Source of the DNA: Fomes fomentarius
Lineage: Eukaryota; Basidiomycota; Agaricomycetes; Polyporales; Polyporaceae
NCBI GenBank assembly: GCA_022606135.1
Contig: JABYQN010000003.1
Coordinates: 1,364,001 to 1,428,000 of the forward strand
DNA length: 64,000 nt
Direction of reading: 5' to 3'
The notes below the pieces were generated by a model. It had not been told where the DNA came from, ran no database searches, and saw only the letters and a list, made by a program, of their open reading frames with translations. Below are positions 45,908 to 58,831 of this stretch, in pieces. How positions within the stretch are numbered: position 1 is the stretch's first letter; every line of letters begins with the position of its first letter. Position numbers and translations under genes: made by a program.

Positions 45908-47005
45908 GTTGAACCGCCCGTTCGCTGCTCACCGTCCGCTGCTCGATGCCCGCGCTGTCTGTCTGCTGTCCTCTGCTGTCGCGCTCTTCGGTTCACCCTA
46001 GTTGTCCCGTCCTACTCTCTCCATCCCCGATCCATCCTCGGTATACCTCAACACTCTTTGTGTCTCGCGCATCTCGTCTCCCTTCTCTGCAAGTAAGATA
46101 CAACCGCATCAACCCGCATATCTCATTCCATCATCTCAGTCATCCCTACATCTCACCCGCCCCTCACCCCTCCCGTCTGTCACGTTTCGCATTGCCGTAT
46201 CTGTCTCCTGTCCTCATCCTTGCCCGCCTCTGTTCGTTGTTCTTTCGTTGTTTCCTCCCTTTATGATCCGGTCTACATAGCCAGTTTCCTGATCTCCCCA
46301 GGCTCGTCAATGGTTGGGGCGGATTCGTGTTTCTACTATGACTGCTTCCTCTTCCATTTTCCATTTTCCTCTTTGCTCTCCTCTTTTCCCCCATCGGCTC
46401 ACCTGCATTGCGCTTCCGGTTTCGCCCTCATGCACGCGCTCGAATCGATCACATCGTTAGTGTAATTTTATTCTGTATATGATATCTCCACTAGATAGAG
46501 TCCTCGGCCTCGTCGTCATCTTGTGTATGCCGAATTCTTTGATCAGTCTTGTTCTAGGCTTGCGCCGCGCTGGGGGCTCCGACCGACGTGTCGTGCGCAG
46601 ACTGTTGTGTCGGCATCGCGGCCTGTGCTTCAAGCGATCTCTCCATGACCCAGAAAGTCGAAGGCACCTAGCCATGCATCTCATGTGCCAAATCCTTGTT
46701 GCACAGTCTTCCAGATCAGGGACGTCAGGGCAAATGTGAGCGGGGAGGAGTCTGATAATACAATCCATTTCGAGTGAGGATACATGCGTTTCGTGCTAGA
46801 TTCGTGAGATGCGTTTGCTGAGGACCCAAGAGAGCGTAACCTGTAATAAAGACAGCGACTGTTGAACCAAATGCGGGAGCCCCGGGGGGATGTGCTGTGG
46901 ATCTGCACGCTGTTCCTGGGGCATGAGTGAGAGAAGGCGCGGCGAGCAGTGGGGCAGCTTCTGTTGCGATGTCGGGGCGGAGGAGGCAATGCCGCCGGCG
47001 TATGC
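45908..47005. other. Convergent intergenic region with strong C/T strand bias
   Basis: No gene recognised. The plus strand is dominated by C and T from about 45940 to 46420. It may be a long 3' untranslated region of the coiled-coil gene or a promoter of something unseen. Confidence 0.45.
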
Positions 47006-48682
47006 TTAGACGGGCCAGGACTGCGAGCGGACCGTCTGGATCCAGGACGCCCCGCCGTTCGGGTACTGCCACCGACAAGAACCGTCAGCACGCGGCTTCT
47101 CCGGGGCGGATGCCGCCGCGGAGACGGAAGACGCACCTGCCAGGCCATCACCCCGCCGTCTGCTCCCACCGCCGATGGCGAGTGCACGTGCGCGTGTTGC
47201 GGTCAGCCCCCTGCGTCTACTGCCAATGGAAAACACAACGCGAGATAGACTCACTCCAGCCCTGGTTCTTCGCCTGCGCGACGCAGCCCGCGAGCGTCGA
47301 CGGGGCGACGTAGCCGTTGTTCGCGTCGCCGGTCGTCGCGGGCTTTCCGATGACGAGCTTCTCCGCGGGCACGCCCGACGCGATGATCTGGAGCAGCGCC
47401 GTCTGCGGCCACGTCGCCGACGACGTCTGCACCAGGTTCGCGCACGTCGTGTACTCCGTCGAGCCCTCTGTTCGCGCGCGCGCGCGCGTGACCATGGATT
47501 AGTGCTCCGGATGCTTTTCCTTCGCAGGTGTGCTCGCTACTCACGGTTGTAGAACTGGATGTTGTACTGAGATCGATGGATACGGGTCAGCGGGGGCCGG
47601 TAGCGAGCAAGAAGACGGAGACGAAGGCGAAAGGCGAAGGCGATGACAAGCAGGGGCAAGAAGAAGAAGCGATACATACCCAGTCAATCAAGCTGCCGAC
47701 CTGCTGGTGAACCTTGAGGTAACCTCCACCTGGGTAGTGTGTAGGCGTAAACCTGCGTCAAGTAACCTCAATACTCCATTCTGCTGCGAAGATCTCGGGA
47801 GTAGATATACCATGGTGCGACCGCTGCATCATGCATCCTCATCAGCAATCAGCTCACACGCGAGAGAACAAGCGTGAACCGCAGACTCACGTGCGTGAGT
47901 GATAATGTACTCCCCGGAGGGAAGCTGAGAACGGAGCTGCTTCGTGAACGAAATGAGCCAGTTCTCAGCCGTGCCAGTGTCCATAGCGCCAAAGTCCTAC
48001 CAACGACCAACCACGTTAGCGTCACCCAGACTTTCAGAGCAACACACACAGCCAAGCACACGAACCTCGTAGTCGATGTCGACACCGTCGAAGCCCCACT
48101 GCTTCACAAACGACGCGATGTTGTTCGCAGTCCCGACAGGGTCGGCGCCTGTCGTCGTCGGGACGTCTGTCGAGCCGAACGCGGCCACCATGAGCTTGAT
48201 GCCCGCCGCGCTGTACTGCGACTTGATCGTCGCCCGCTCGGAAGCGGTCAGCTGCGTCCATTCGTAGGCCTTGTCCCATGCCCCGGCCAGCAGCCAGAAA
48301 GAGGCGATGCTGTATGCACGCATCGTCAGCCTAAGCCTCTCGGTCGCTGGGGTGTATCCCAAATGATACTCACTAGGCATTAAATCCCTGTGATGCAATC
48401 CAAGTCAAAAACACAGGGAGTTAGCACAAACAACGGCAGTATGAGGAACTCGTGCGTTGCTCTGCTACATACCTTGATTTCGGAAACAGTCGGCGGCCCA
48501 GTCACTCCGGGGATGTACTTGTCCCCGTAGATCACAAAGTGCGGGGCAGCCTGTGTCGCATGCGTCGCACGCGCTTCGAGAGTCGAGTTCGAGGCCTCGT
48601 AGCTGAACGGCGCAGCGACGACGGCCAGGAGGAGGTACGCAGCCATGAAGGCCGCGATGCGGCGGAAGCTAGACGCGAACAT
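47006..48682 (-). CDS. Secreted GH18 chitinase-like protein, copy 2
   Basis: Paralogue of copy 1. The start at 48682 gives a signal peptide (MFASSFRRIAAFMAAYLLLA); the frame is open further upstream without need. Blocks: HFVIYGDKYIPGVTGPPTVS, AFWLLAGAWDKAYEW, GIKLMVAAFGSTDVPTTTGA, the catalytic DGVDIDYE with all acidic residues kept, GAMDTGTAENWLISFTKQLR, GEYIITHAPVAPWFTPTHY, YNIQFYN, STEYTTCANLVQTSSATW, EKLVIGKPATTGDANNGY and GGVMAWQYPNGGASWIQ, ending SQSWPV. There are more introns than in copy 1, including one inside FYN/QGSTEY whose 3' end carries a CG repeat. The GVMAWQ exon is very short. Confidence 0.9.
47473..47488. repeat. (CG)8 tract at the 3' end of a chitinase intron
   Basis: Sixteen bases of alternating C and G. 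On the coding (minus) strand it ends a few bases before the AACAG acceptor that precedes GGCTCGACGGAGTAC. Confidence 0.95.
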
Positions 48683-48801
48683 CTTGCGAGTCTGGACCGT
48701 CCGACGGGGCTCAAGGAGAAGAGGCAGAAGCGGGCTGCGGGGGCAGGAGTGCAGTGCGAGTTCTCTCCGAGAGACCTCCAATCCTCGCTACGCGACCGTT
48801 C

Positions 48802-48809
48802 TTTTATAC
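48802..48809 (-). promoter_or_regulatory. TATA box of chitinase copy 2
   Basis: GTATAAAA on the minus strand, about 120 bases before the ATG at 48682. Confidence 0.55.
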
Positions 48810-48819
48810 TCGCAATCGC

Positions 48820-50391
48820 AGTTCCCTCTCGCCCACCGCCAAGGCTCGCCTGCATTCCTCTCGCAATGCAGGGGTCAGGACGTCCCGGAAGCCCATATGT
48901 CGCACCAACAGCGTCCATATGGCCGCCCGGCCGATGCTGACGCTCGTCGTCAGCCGCAAGTTGCAATCGCGGCCTCTATTACCATTGCGATTTGCCATAT
49001 TTGCCGCATGTCGCCCACAAGAGATCGCAGCCTCAGACTGCAAAGGCTCGAAGAGGGAAAACGAGACGAGATAGGTCCATTTACGGAAGAAGGAGCGATC
49101 GAGATTCTGTCCCGGCTAGTGATCGTGCGGTGCACAAGTATCGCAGGCGCAGACATGCGTGTCGGTTGGGCGCCAAGAGGCGAGAGATAGACAGGTGTCC
49201 AGTGTGGCGCATGGGCAGCAGCGGACGAAGGCCAGTCATCCGGGTCCCAGATGCGCTATGCCGGCAGACGAATGCACAGGAAGTTGCGCGAGCCATGTGT
49301 CTGCGCAGACGATGTGAGACCGCGCACGACCGCAGATGGCATGGCGCAGAGGACGGAAGGGCAGGCGGGGGTCGACTGTGATACATATTGTATGTCGATG
49401 ATATCATCTGAGGGCTGGAAGAGGACATATCAGCATCTGTGCTTGTGTTTCTCGCAGAAGAATCATCCGAGAACTTCGCGATAGCGGTATCGCGCAGCAT
49501 ATCGGGGAGAGCGGACGCGGAAGCACCTTTACACATCTAGCAATCCGACAGTGAAGCTGGAACCGTCCAAGGGTATCTCTGAGATACATGCAGGTCGAGC
49601 TGAGTTCTAGTGGCATGAGCCCTACAAGTCCACGCTGATAGCAAACGCCTCGCCGAACTTGCCCAAACCACACCTGACTAGTATCTCGTGCGTCTGCATC
49701 AAACTCTACAATCAACAATTGAACACGCACGACAACAAGCACCGCTCACCTGACAATTCACAGCGTAGCACCCCAGGATGCCTTCCGATAGCGCTCTCGC
49801 ACTGCGATTCACAACATGTGAGCTCTGTGTCCATGCGCTCAACGTGGCGGCAATCAGGCGCGGAATCTGCTAGTTTGGAGAAGACAATGGATGACTAGTT
49901 CACCATTCGGCAAGGGCAAGACCATGCTTGCATTATTCTGGGGTATGACATCGATGTGTGGCAAGCACATACACAGTCATCGATGTCAAGGGTTGCGAGG
50001 AATGAAGCCAAGTTCAAGAAAGAAAGCGGTGCAGATACTATCGTTACTAGGCGTCTAGGTACGGAATTCCGAGGACCGAAAGCCGAGGAATGCGGCCTCG
50101 ACCGGAGGTATGTACTCGCTAGTATCTAAGCTATGCATCCGCTCCGGTGCATTCCAGCCTGAGAACCCTTGGCATCTCCGCACCGGACAGCGTGAAAGCA
50201 GTAGCGAACACATTGCATTTCCCATAAATCTACCAATACAAAAAAGGTATCAGAATACCGCTTACTTAGTAGTACATGCCGGGAATGTCGTCTCAATAAT
50301 GAATTCGGCCGTAGCCGTGAGGGATCGTCAAAGCCATGATCAGTAACATCGAGGTCCTGGGTCGAAGAAGGGCTATATTGCACCCATACTC
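48820..50391. other. Intergenic, no gene seen
   Basis: About 1.6 kb upstream of chitinase 2 and downstream of chitinase 3. No further chitinase fragment was found in any frame. Confidence 0.5.
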
Positions 50392-51980
50392 TTACTCGGG
50401 GAAGGCCTGGGAGCGCACCGTCGAGATCCACGAAGCAGCGGCGTCGGGGAACTGCGCCACATTCAGTTAGTGGGATTCCCCAGCATACCAATAAAGGAAT
50501 GGAGAGACGCACCTCCCAGACCATCACACCCGCATCTGACAGGGGTTAAAGAATCAGTCGGAAGAAGTCCAAAGAGGCACAGAAGTGGACAAAAACGCAC
50601 CCCAGCCCTTCGCTTTTGCCTGTGAGAGACAACCAGCGAGCGTCGCGGGCTCGATGAAGCCGTTATTGGCGTCTCCGGCAGCTTGGGCAGGCTTGCCGAT
50701 GACGAGCTTGTTGAGAGGAACACCCGCGTCGGCGATTTCGAAGAGGGATGACTTGGGCCAGTCTCCGCCGGAGGTGTTCAGAAGGTTGTCGCAGGTGGTG
50801 TACTGCGACGTCCCCTCTGCACAACAATCGCGAAGATGAACGCATGTCGGCCACGAGATTGCAAAAATAGCACGCACGGTTGTAGAACTGCAAACAGCAC
50901 GTTCGGCGTGTCTTAAGCCCACGAGCGACATGAAACTTCCAGAGTGCGTACCTGAACGTTGTACTATCATCCTGTCAGCCTTGTTTCTGCAAGTCAGGCG
51001 GAATGAACAACTCACCCAATCAATGAGGTCTCCGACGGTCTCGTCCACCTTCAAGTATGCACCGCCCGCAAAAAGGTTATTGACGGAGAACCTGCACGGA
51101 GTCCGTTCATGATCACCGAGATTGCAGACATATGGAAACGATTGACATACCATGGCGCAACCGCTGTCATGTCCGCTCTCGTCAGTTGCAGTCTTATGAC
51201 TCCATCACAACCCAAAAACAACTCACGCGCATGCGACAAGATGAACTGGCCCTTCGGAAGCTGCGAACGAAGCTGCTTCGTGAACGACGCGATCCACGCC
51301 TCCGCGCTGCCATCGCCCCTATCCATTGCGTTGAAGTCCTGTTTCGGGCCGGCAGAAGCTCGTTCAGCCGATGCGCAGCACCTTCGCAGGACGTAAATGT
51401 ACCTCGTAGTCAACGTCCAATCCATCGAGACCGAACTGCTTGACCCACGCGGCCATTGTGTTTGCCGTGCCGACCGGGTCCGCGTTGATCGACGTGGGCG
51501 CGTCGGTCGCCCCAAACGCGGAGACAATGAGGCTCACGCCAGCCGCGGAGTAGTCCGACTTGACTTGGGAGCGGTCTGAGTCGCTGAGCAGCGTCCATTC
51601 AAGTGCCTTGTCAGCGGCCCCGCTGATCAGCAGGAACGACAGGGCGCTATAACACAAGTAAGTATCATTGCCTGTCTGTTTCACGACTGATGCTTACAAG
51701 ACATTGAACCCCTGTGGACGAACGATGAGTTGGTATTCGCTCACGCAGTCAATCTTGCTTATGCACTCACCTTGATCTGGTCGACGGGGGGAGGACCAGT
51801 CAAGCCAGACACGAACCTGTCGCTGTAGATCACGAAGCGAGGCTCGTTGGGCACATCAGCCACGGAGTGCTTCTTGCCGCCATCTCGTGCGCTGAGGCTG
51901 AGCTCGCAAGCAGGGGCTGAGAGCACACTCTCGAAGAGGAGCATCGACGAGAGAACGGTAAACCAGGACAAGGCCAACAT
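50392..51980 (-). CDS. Secreted GH18 chitinase-like protein, copy 3
   Basis: Signal peptide MLALSWFTVLSSMLLFESVL with SAPAC. Blocks: RFVIYSDRFVSGLTGPPPVD, LSFLLISGAADKALEWTLLS, GVSLIVSAFGATDAPTSINA, catalytic DGLDVDYE with all acidic residues present, FNAMDRGDGSAEAWIASFTK, KGQFILSHA, GGAYLKVDETVGDLIDW, TSQYTTCDNLLNTSGGDW, LNKLVIGKPAQAAGDANNGF and VAQFPDAAASWISTVRSQ, ending AFPE. It shares with copy 2 the intron in FYN/QG(S/T) and the GPP motif near the N-terminus, so copies 2 and 3 are the closer pair. No binding module. Confidence 0.9.
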
Positions 51981-52078
51981 CGTGACTCGAGCTTGTACAA
52001 GGAGTGCGTTGCGAATGTCGTCGACAGTTCTGAAGAGCTGTGCTGAGAGCCCTGAGACCTGAACGTGCAGTCCAAGTG

Positions 52079-52086
52079 CTTATATA
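52079..52086 (-). promoter_or_regulatory. TATA box of chitinase copy 3
   Basis: TATATAAG on the minus strand, about 100 bases before the ATG at 51980. Confidence 0.55.
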
Positions 52087-53251
52087 CCCTAGGTGCCGCT
52101 TGGAATATCGGCTAATCGCTATCCCGTGTCGTCATCGTCCCGCTGGAGATTCGCTCTCGTGGCGGACGTACCACGAGGTTCGCGGGATGTGTACACTGGT
52201 CACCACGCGGTCTGCGAAGCAACAGTCCGAGAAACGTCGTCAGGCTATCATGGTGAATACGGGATGTTTGCGGCAGCCTACTCACAATAGATCACCTTCT
52301 TCCGATTTGGGGGTGGTTGATGCGAACGGAACGAAGCTAACCGTGACGGGGTGGTCGGGCGGCGCATGCGACACTGTTGCCGCAAATGACACGCTTTCAG
52401 CCCGTCCGCATACGCCTGAGAACACAGAAGTGGTCGTTCTAGTCAGTCTGACAGACCTGGATAGCGACATAAGCCGAAGCACTTACCCCATGTGCAGGTG
52501 GAGCTATTTTTGCGACGATACTGTGCGGCCATCTTGCAAACAATTCTAGGGTCGTGATGTTTCTCTCATGTGCTCCTGCGGGGCACACTGCGATACTAAT
52601 CGAGAACCAGTCACTGCTAGAGGCGTGACTATGTAACGATCAAGCACAATCCCGCCGTTCGAAGGCCGAGTCATGAGGTAGAAACAGAGTTACGGAATCT
52701 TTGATGCTTCCGGATAGCCGGCACAGACTGACTGCGTACTCACATGTCGTACACAGGGAATGTAGGCCATGGCGCCTGACATCGTCGTAGAAGACAACAT
52801 GGACGTGGAGTTGGTCGTGTGTAACCCTGCTCGCCGGTACTCGCTCCGAGTTGCGATTGCACGATCTCGGCTTGGTCCGAGAGTCTTTCAGGCGCCCGGG
52901 AGTATGTTATCCTACGAACATAACAACTTCATTGCAGGACGTAGCACACAGCAGGGACGAATAGTACTATGAGCGGCGCGGGTGTCAATGAGGTACGGAG
53001 TGAGGATGGGGACGGATGCGACATACGATTAAGAGCGCGTATAGGCACTATCATGATATGCAATAAGAAAAAGTTCACCGAGTCTAGGGTTCAGAAGAGC
53101 AAAAGACTGTGTGAGATGCGTGAAGGTATCAGGAATCCTGGTGTACATAGAGGATATCATGCCATGGATAAAGTGATATGTGTTAGACGACGAGGATGAA
53201 AGATGGAAAGCAAAAGATGACGATGGACGAATTCTTGACGTGCGCCTATGC
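52087..53251. other. Intergenic, no gene seen
   Basis: About 1.2 kb between the chitinase 3 promoter and the 3' end of the kinase gene. Short plus-strand frames show no family features. Confidence 0.5.
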
Positions 53252-56200
53252 TCACTGCACGTTGCACCCACCACTCTCCCGGTCTCGCCGTTTGTCTCGG
53301 TGGCTCTTGGGCATGTCCCCGACAACTCTGGGCTCGTCCCGTTCTGTCTCAGCTCCAGAAACGGCTGATACGGCTGAGAACGATGTCATCTTAGACAGTC
53401 TATCCGACTTGTCTCCACCCGATATACGGCTCCGATGGTGACTGGACGACAGGCTCTCAGACGCAGTCACAGCGCTCCGCATGCTCGCGCTGTTGGGGGT
53501 GGTGCTGTTGCTTGACAGTGACTGTGGTCGTTCATCAGCATTCTTGCGCCGCAGAACCGAGTGTTTGCGCGAGATCTGACGGGGAGGTTGAGATGAGGGT
53601 GCCGATGTCGCGGACTGGTTGTCTTGGTCCATCGTCAAAGATGACCTGGACCGTTTGAAGGCAGAGAGCACCTTAAACGCAGTCGGCGGATGAGGTAGAT
53701 GCGTCTGGGCCGAGGGGGTGTTAGGTTGTACAGAGTCCATGCTCGTGCGTCGCGAATACCCGTCATCAGAGGTCTGACTGGTTGGGCTGGTCGGAGGACC
53801 GGCTTGTGCGGCGGCGGCGAGAATCTCCATGGGGGAGTATGGGCTAGAAGGGTTGCCGGTCTCTGCATATTGCGCGTACAAGAGTAACTGAGCGCGCAGA
53901 TCGCAGGTTGGTGGCGCGTTGCCAGAACACCTCGCATGAGCGATGAGACTGCACTGCTCGCACAGCACAGCACTTTTCTTGACACTCTGGAGACAAACTC
54001 TGCAGATGACGGCTGATATCGACGTCAGGGAACAATGAAGAGTCGATAAGGCACAATTGCGTACGTTTACCGAAGGTCGTCTTCACAAAGGAGTGCTCCC
54101 TCGGGGAGAAACCCTCTGGGCCAGTGCCATTCGAAAGTCTGGGAAGAGGAGACGGAGACCCGTGGTCCAAGGATGTCCGACGGTCAGACGGTGCGGGCTC
54201 GGAGAGAGGCTTCTCGAGGTCGGCCAGATAGCGAATCACTGTATGCTTCTGCATGTCCGCGCTGACGCGGCGCAAGAACGGGATGCTGTCCTGTGGGCGC
54301 AACTCTTGAAGATGCTGGAGGAGGCGTCAGCGTCCCGTACAATCTCCCGTCAGCAACTCAACCTACCTGGTGGGCGGCAGAATGCATCTTGAGCCAATCA
54401 TGCTCGCAGAGCTGCTCAGCGTTTGGACGCTTCGTAGGGTCCTTATTGAAGCACCACCTGAGGAAGTCCTGAAGGCTTTCGGAGCAGTCTTCTGGCAATG
54501 GCGGTGAATCGTCCTCGACGATGCGGAACATGACTGACAAATTCGATGGGTCAGGGTTTTCGTTCCTGCGGGGAAGGGCACTACGCAAGCTTACCCGACA
54601 TGCTGTTGGCAATGTCCGCATAAGGCGGCCTTCCAGTAAGCAGCTCGATCACGGTACATGCAAGTGACCAGATGTCCGACTTCGTAGACGCGCCCTTCAA
54701 CTCAATGACCTCTGGCGCCATCCAGTTAGGGGTTCCAGCAACATCCTTCATCTCACGCTCCATAGCGCGGAGATTCAACGAGACACCGAAGTCTGAGAGC
54801 TTGACATTGCCATTCTTTGTAGTGAGGATATTCGCAGCCTTGAGATCACAATGGACAACGTCGTTCTGATGGAGATAATGCAGGCCTTCGAGGATCTTGA
54901 CGACGTAATTCGCAACGAGTCGTTCATTGAGTTTGCCAAACGCCTTCAGGGTCTGCCCAAGGGATCCGTTCTCAGCGTACCTAGATACACGTAAGTGATT
55001 GTCAATGAAAGCGCTCAAAAGACGTACTCAAGTACGATGCTGAGGGAGTCGTCGTCGCGTGCCATGCCCTCGTATTTAACGATGCTGGGGTGCGACAAAC
55101 TCTTGACCAGGTCGACCTCCTTCATGAGCTGGGCGATTTCCTCTTCCTTCAGCCCCTCGAGACGGATGCGCTTGACTGCGACCATCTGACCGGTGTTCAA
55201 GTTCAACGCCCGGTACACGGCGCCGAACTGACCACGACCGATGCAGTTGCCTAGTTGCTGTCAACGAGTCGCTATGAGAATACGGACACACAAGATGCGG
55301 TGATAATGCTGCCACTTACGAATTGGGTCGGTGCCTTGCCATCCTCCCGCACGATAAGGGTCTGACGGACTGCGCTTCCATCGTAGGAATCGCGAGACAT
55401 AAGGTCGCTCGCACTTGCATTGCTCGACGCCACCCCCAGATTGACCATACTCTCAAATCTCGACCGCCGAGGCGGCTTCGCCCCATACTCGTCGAATGAG
55501 TTCGGCCTCGGCTTCCTCCGCGAGCTCGCCGCGTCGACTTCACTCTGGAACCGACCACGAGGAAGACGAGGTCGGTCAGTGACGGCAGCGGTGAGGTCCG
55601 TTTTGGAACCGTCGGGCGATGCAGATGGGAAGACGAAACCAGCGCCCGCTGGGGGCGTCGAGTGCTCTCCTGACACGGTGCGCGGAAATGGCACGGCAAC
55701 GTCACTGTCCTCAGGCGAGACAGAGCCCTCTTTGTGCGGGATGTAGATGCCGTTCCGGTTGCCAGCTGCTTTGGAGCTACTGCGCCTGAGGATAACACGT
55801 CGGGGAGGGGATCCACTAGCGTCCGGACTGGAATCACGCCGCAGCAACGCGTCCTTGGGAAGGAGACCCGGAGTGTCGACGCTGTGTCTAGCGCGGTGAG
55901 TAGGCCTACGCGGGAACTGCGGTAACGACTCGACACTCTCATTAGGCAGCCTCGAGGAGATGGCGAGCTTCGAACGTGGAGGTGAGACGGACAAGGGCGT
56001 GTGGATTGACACGCTGAGAGAATCGTCGTCGTCCAAAACAGACGACTTCGGCGACTGGAACGAGTCCAAACCTATGAAGTCGTCGGGCCACTTTCCTTTC
56101 CCGAGCTTGATAGGGACAGCAGCACCTCTGGGCGGTGAGCGAGCTCTCTCCGGTTCCGTCTTATCAGACCTTGATTTGCTTGTAGAGCTATCTTCAGTCT

Positions 56201-58831
56201 CCTCGACAACCCTCGAAAGATCGACGACGGCAGTCTCGCTCGGTCTCCGCTCGCGCGAAGGGCGGGAAGGCGAATCGACGCTGCGTTTCCGCGTTTCCTC
56301 CTTGAAGGAAGGTGCGATGGAACTCCCCTCGGTACGTGTAATGGAAGGCGATTCAGAAGGGACAATGGAGGTGGCTTCGGTGGTCATAGTGCGGACCGTG
56401 CCAAACCTGGTTTGGCTGCCCGGACTTCGTGGAACTTCAAGGAGGCTGGAGAAAGCGGTAGTTTCCGTATAATTGCTGGAGGCCTGCGACTGACGCACTG
56501 CTGCTGCAGGTGGTTCGAACGACTCCGCGAGCGAGCCAATGACGGAGTCACCCATAGATGCGCGAGTAGAATCAGCCACCGAGATCCTCTCCACAGTTGG
56601 TCGGACGCGTAGCGGCGACCGTGGCGGAGGGATGGGCGGCACCTGGTCGCGATCAGGGGACTTTGCGCGGGACTCATTGGGACGACCACCAAAGACGTCG
56701 TCGTTGTTCACCGTCTTGCCATCACTTGACTCCTCGTTCGGGCTATCGGAGCGAACAGTAGGTAGGTGTTGGTGAGGACTCCACCGTTTCCGACCGACGG
56801 GTGAGCTGGGTCCCGCAGGCGACGTCGAACGTTGCAGCTGGGACATGCTGAGGTTGGGGGTAGACGCGGCGGCGCGACCATTCTGCCCATAAGGACTGTT
56901 CCCCAGCCGTGAACCACCACCACCTTGGATTATCTTTGACTTGTCCACTCCAGGGAACTCCGCCAACCGCGACAATGCCAGGATCGCCTTGGCTACGCGA
57001 GCCAATGACTCGCTGCTCGCCTCGATCAAATCGTCACGATGAAACAGCTCGTTCGTACCGAGCCCCACGGACGATGACGCCGCAAGGAATTTGGTGACAT
57101 TCGAGGTGCGCACGAACCCGTCCTCCCGACGGTCCACGCGTGCAATTGTGCCAGGATACAGCTTATTGACGCACCTGTCACATTAAAGTGTAGCTGTAAG
57201 TCAAGGTGAGTTTTTAGATGAAACAGGGGTACGCACTGGCATAAGACATAGCCGTCCCTCAATGCCTCTGCGAACAATCGCCTCTCCTTCTCCCCGCCCG
57301 AGGCGACCCCATTCCCGAGTCCGACCACATTGACCTGTGTGGTGCTTCCCATCGCACCACTCCTAGTCCATATCCGTTCCAATCGGGCCAAAGGTCGTAA
57401 CCGCACCTCAACTTCCTCCCAATCCTTCGGATCCAGACTGGACTGTTTCACTTGGGATGGTGGCTTGAGCATCTCCTTGCACAAGAACGATGTTGCGGAT
57501 CGGATGAGTTCCCGGTGTTCCGGATTCGCCGGTGACGCAAGCGATGTGGTTGACGTGTTGTGCAAGCGATTCTGATAGGTGGGAGAAAAGTTGCGCTGGG
57601 TGGGCGACACGGCGCGAGAGCGGGATGGGACAACTGGCGAGGCAGCTCGAGAAGGAGTGGGGGAGGACGAAAGATTGACAGGACGGGCGTCCAGAGACGA
57701 TCGACGACCGGAACGAGAGGAAGAAGTGGATGCGAGGGGGAGGTGTGATGACGATGACGCAGAAGAAATCGCCCGATGCGTGGTCGGCGTCCGAGAAGAC
57801 GATCGAGCTTGTATAGGGCTCGTCGCTCGTGGCGTTGAAGGGGGAGAACCGAGACCGAGGGGGAGATGGCTAGCACTGGCCGCTGCTCTTCTTGAACTCA
57901 CGCCGATCCCTCGAGGCGATGGTGAGCTGGGGGTCGTCGGATCAGGTGATCTGGTATGCTCCCTTGACCGTCGCGTCGGCGTTTCTGGCGGAGGTGAACG
58001 AGAGGCGAGCTCTCGGCTGGAAGAGGAAGGAGCGGCATGTGATGAAGTAGCGAGCGAAAGTGGGGGCGGTCGACCCTTCGTTCGTTGCTCAAGGTCCCTG
58101 GGGGATGGTGAGGACGTGCCGTTCGCGCGGGTATCTCGTCTAGGAGCCAGAGGGGTCGGGCCGCTGATGTCTCTCGTACTTACGGCAGGCTGGGCGCTGG
58201 CCCTTCGAGTACGGTCTCGAGGAGGGGATACAAGAGCTGCAACATTTGAGGTCGACCCGCTAGGCAGCGCGAAAGGCTGGGTGAAGGGGGAGGGAATGGG
58301 CTGCGCGGAGAGATGCAACGCGGGGGAGGACATGGAGGCCTGCCGCAACGAGGGCGTCAAGAAGCTTGTATGGCCAGCGACTCGAACTTTGTCTTTGTCC
58401 CGATCCCTGCTGCCCCGCGCTGCGTCGTTCTCTTCGCGGGCTAGGGAAGGCACAGGCGGCACAGGTGAGGGAGAAGACACATCTCTGCCCGGCCGACGGA
58501 ACGAAACCTTAGATAACATCCGTGATCTGGCTTTCTCCTTCTCTTTAGGGCCGTCGCCCTCAGAGGCCTTTCCCTTGCCCTTTCCTGCACCATGTGAGAG
58601 CACGCCCGACTCGTCTACAGGCGCGGGAAATTTCGCTTTGGACTTTGTCGCTGTACGCAAACTCTGTTCCAAAGACGAGCGGAGCCGGCTGAATGTCTTC
58701 GGCTGTGGCTCCGGTGATTGCAGCCGGGACGAAGAGGCCGCTGCAGACGCGGTTGAATCAACGTGCTTTGGGGTAACCATAGAGCGCGGCTTGGAAATCG
58801 TGATGTTCAGTTTGGCAACAGCTGCGGCCAT
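53252..58831 (-). CDS. Cdc15/Cdc7-type SIN kinase with N-terminal CH and C-terminal C1 domains
   Basis: Very long protein kinase (roughly 1,700 residues). Order: a basic Ser/Pro-rich N-terminus (MAAAVAKLNITISKPRS); a calponin-homology-like region at EMLKPPSQVKQSSL to LFAEALRDGYVLCQ, then VNKLYPGTIARVD, FVRTSNVTKFLAASSSVGLG and RVAKAILALSRLAEF; a long disordered Ser/Pro/Arg stretch; the kinase domain; a Ser-rich segment; and a C1-type zinc domain (HSFVKTTFGKPVICRVC with CEQCSLIAHARC). Kinase motifs: GRGQFGAVY, MVAVKRIRLEG, VVHCDLKAANILTTKNGN (HCD in place of HRD, usual for this group), LSDFGVSLNL, AGTPNWMAPEVIEL and DIWSLACTVIELLTGRPPY. Relatives act in the septation/mitotic exit network. The end is DRESGGCNVQ. 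Confidence 0.92.

Noticed and set aside
45946..46266. 106-codon Ser/Pro/Leu-rich plus-strand frame
   Set aside because: A by-product of the C/T-rich tract, which gives Ser, Pro, Leu and Phe codons in every frame.
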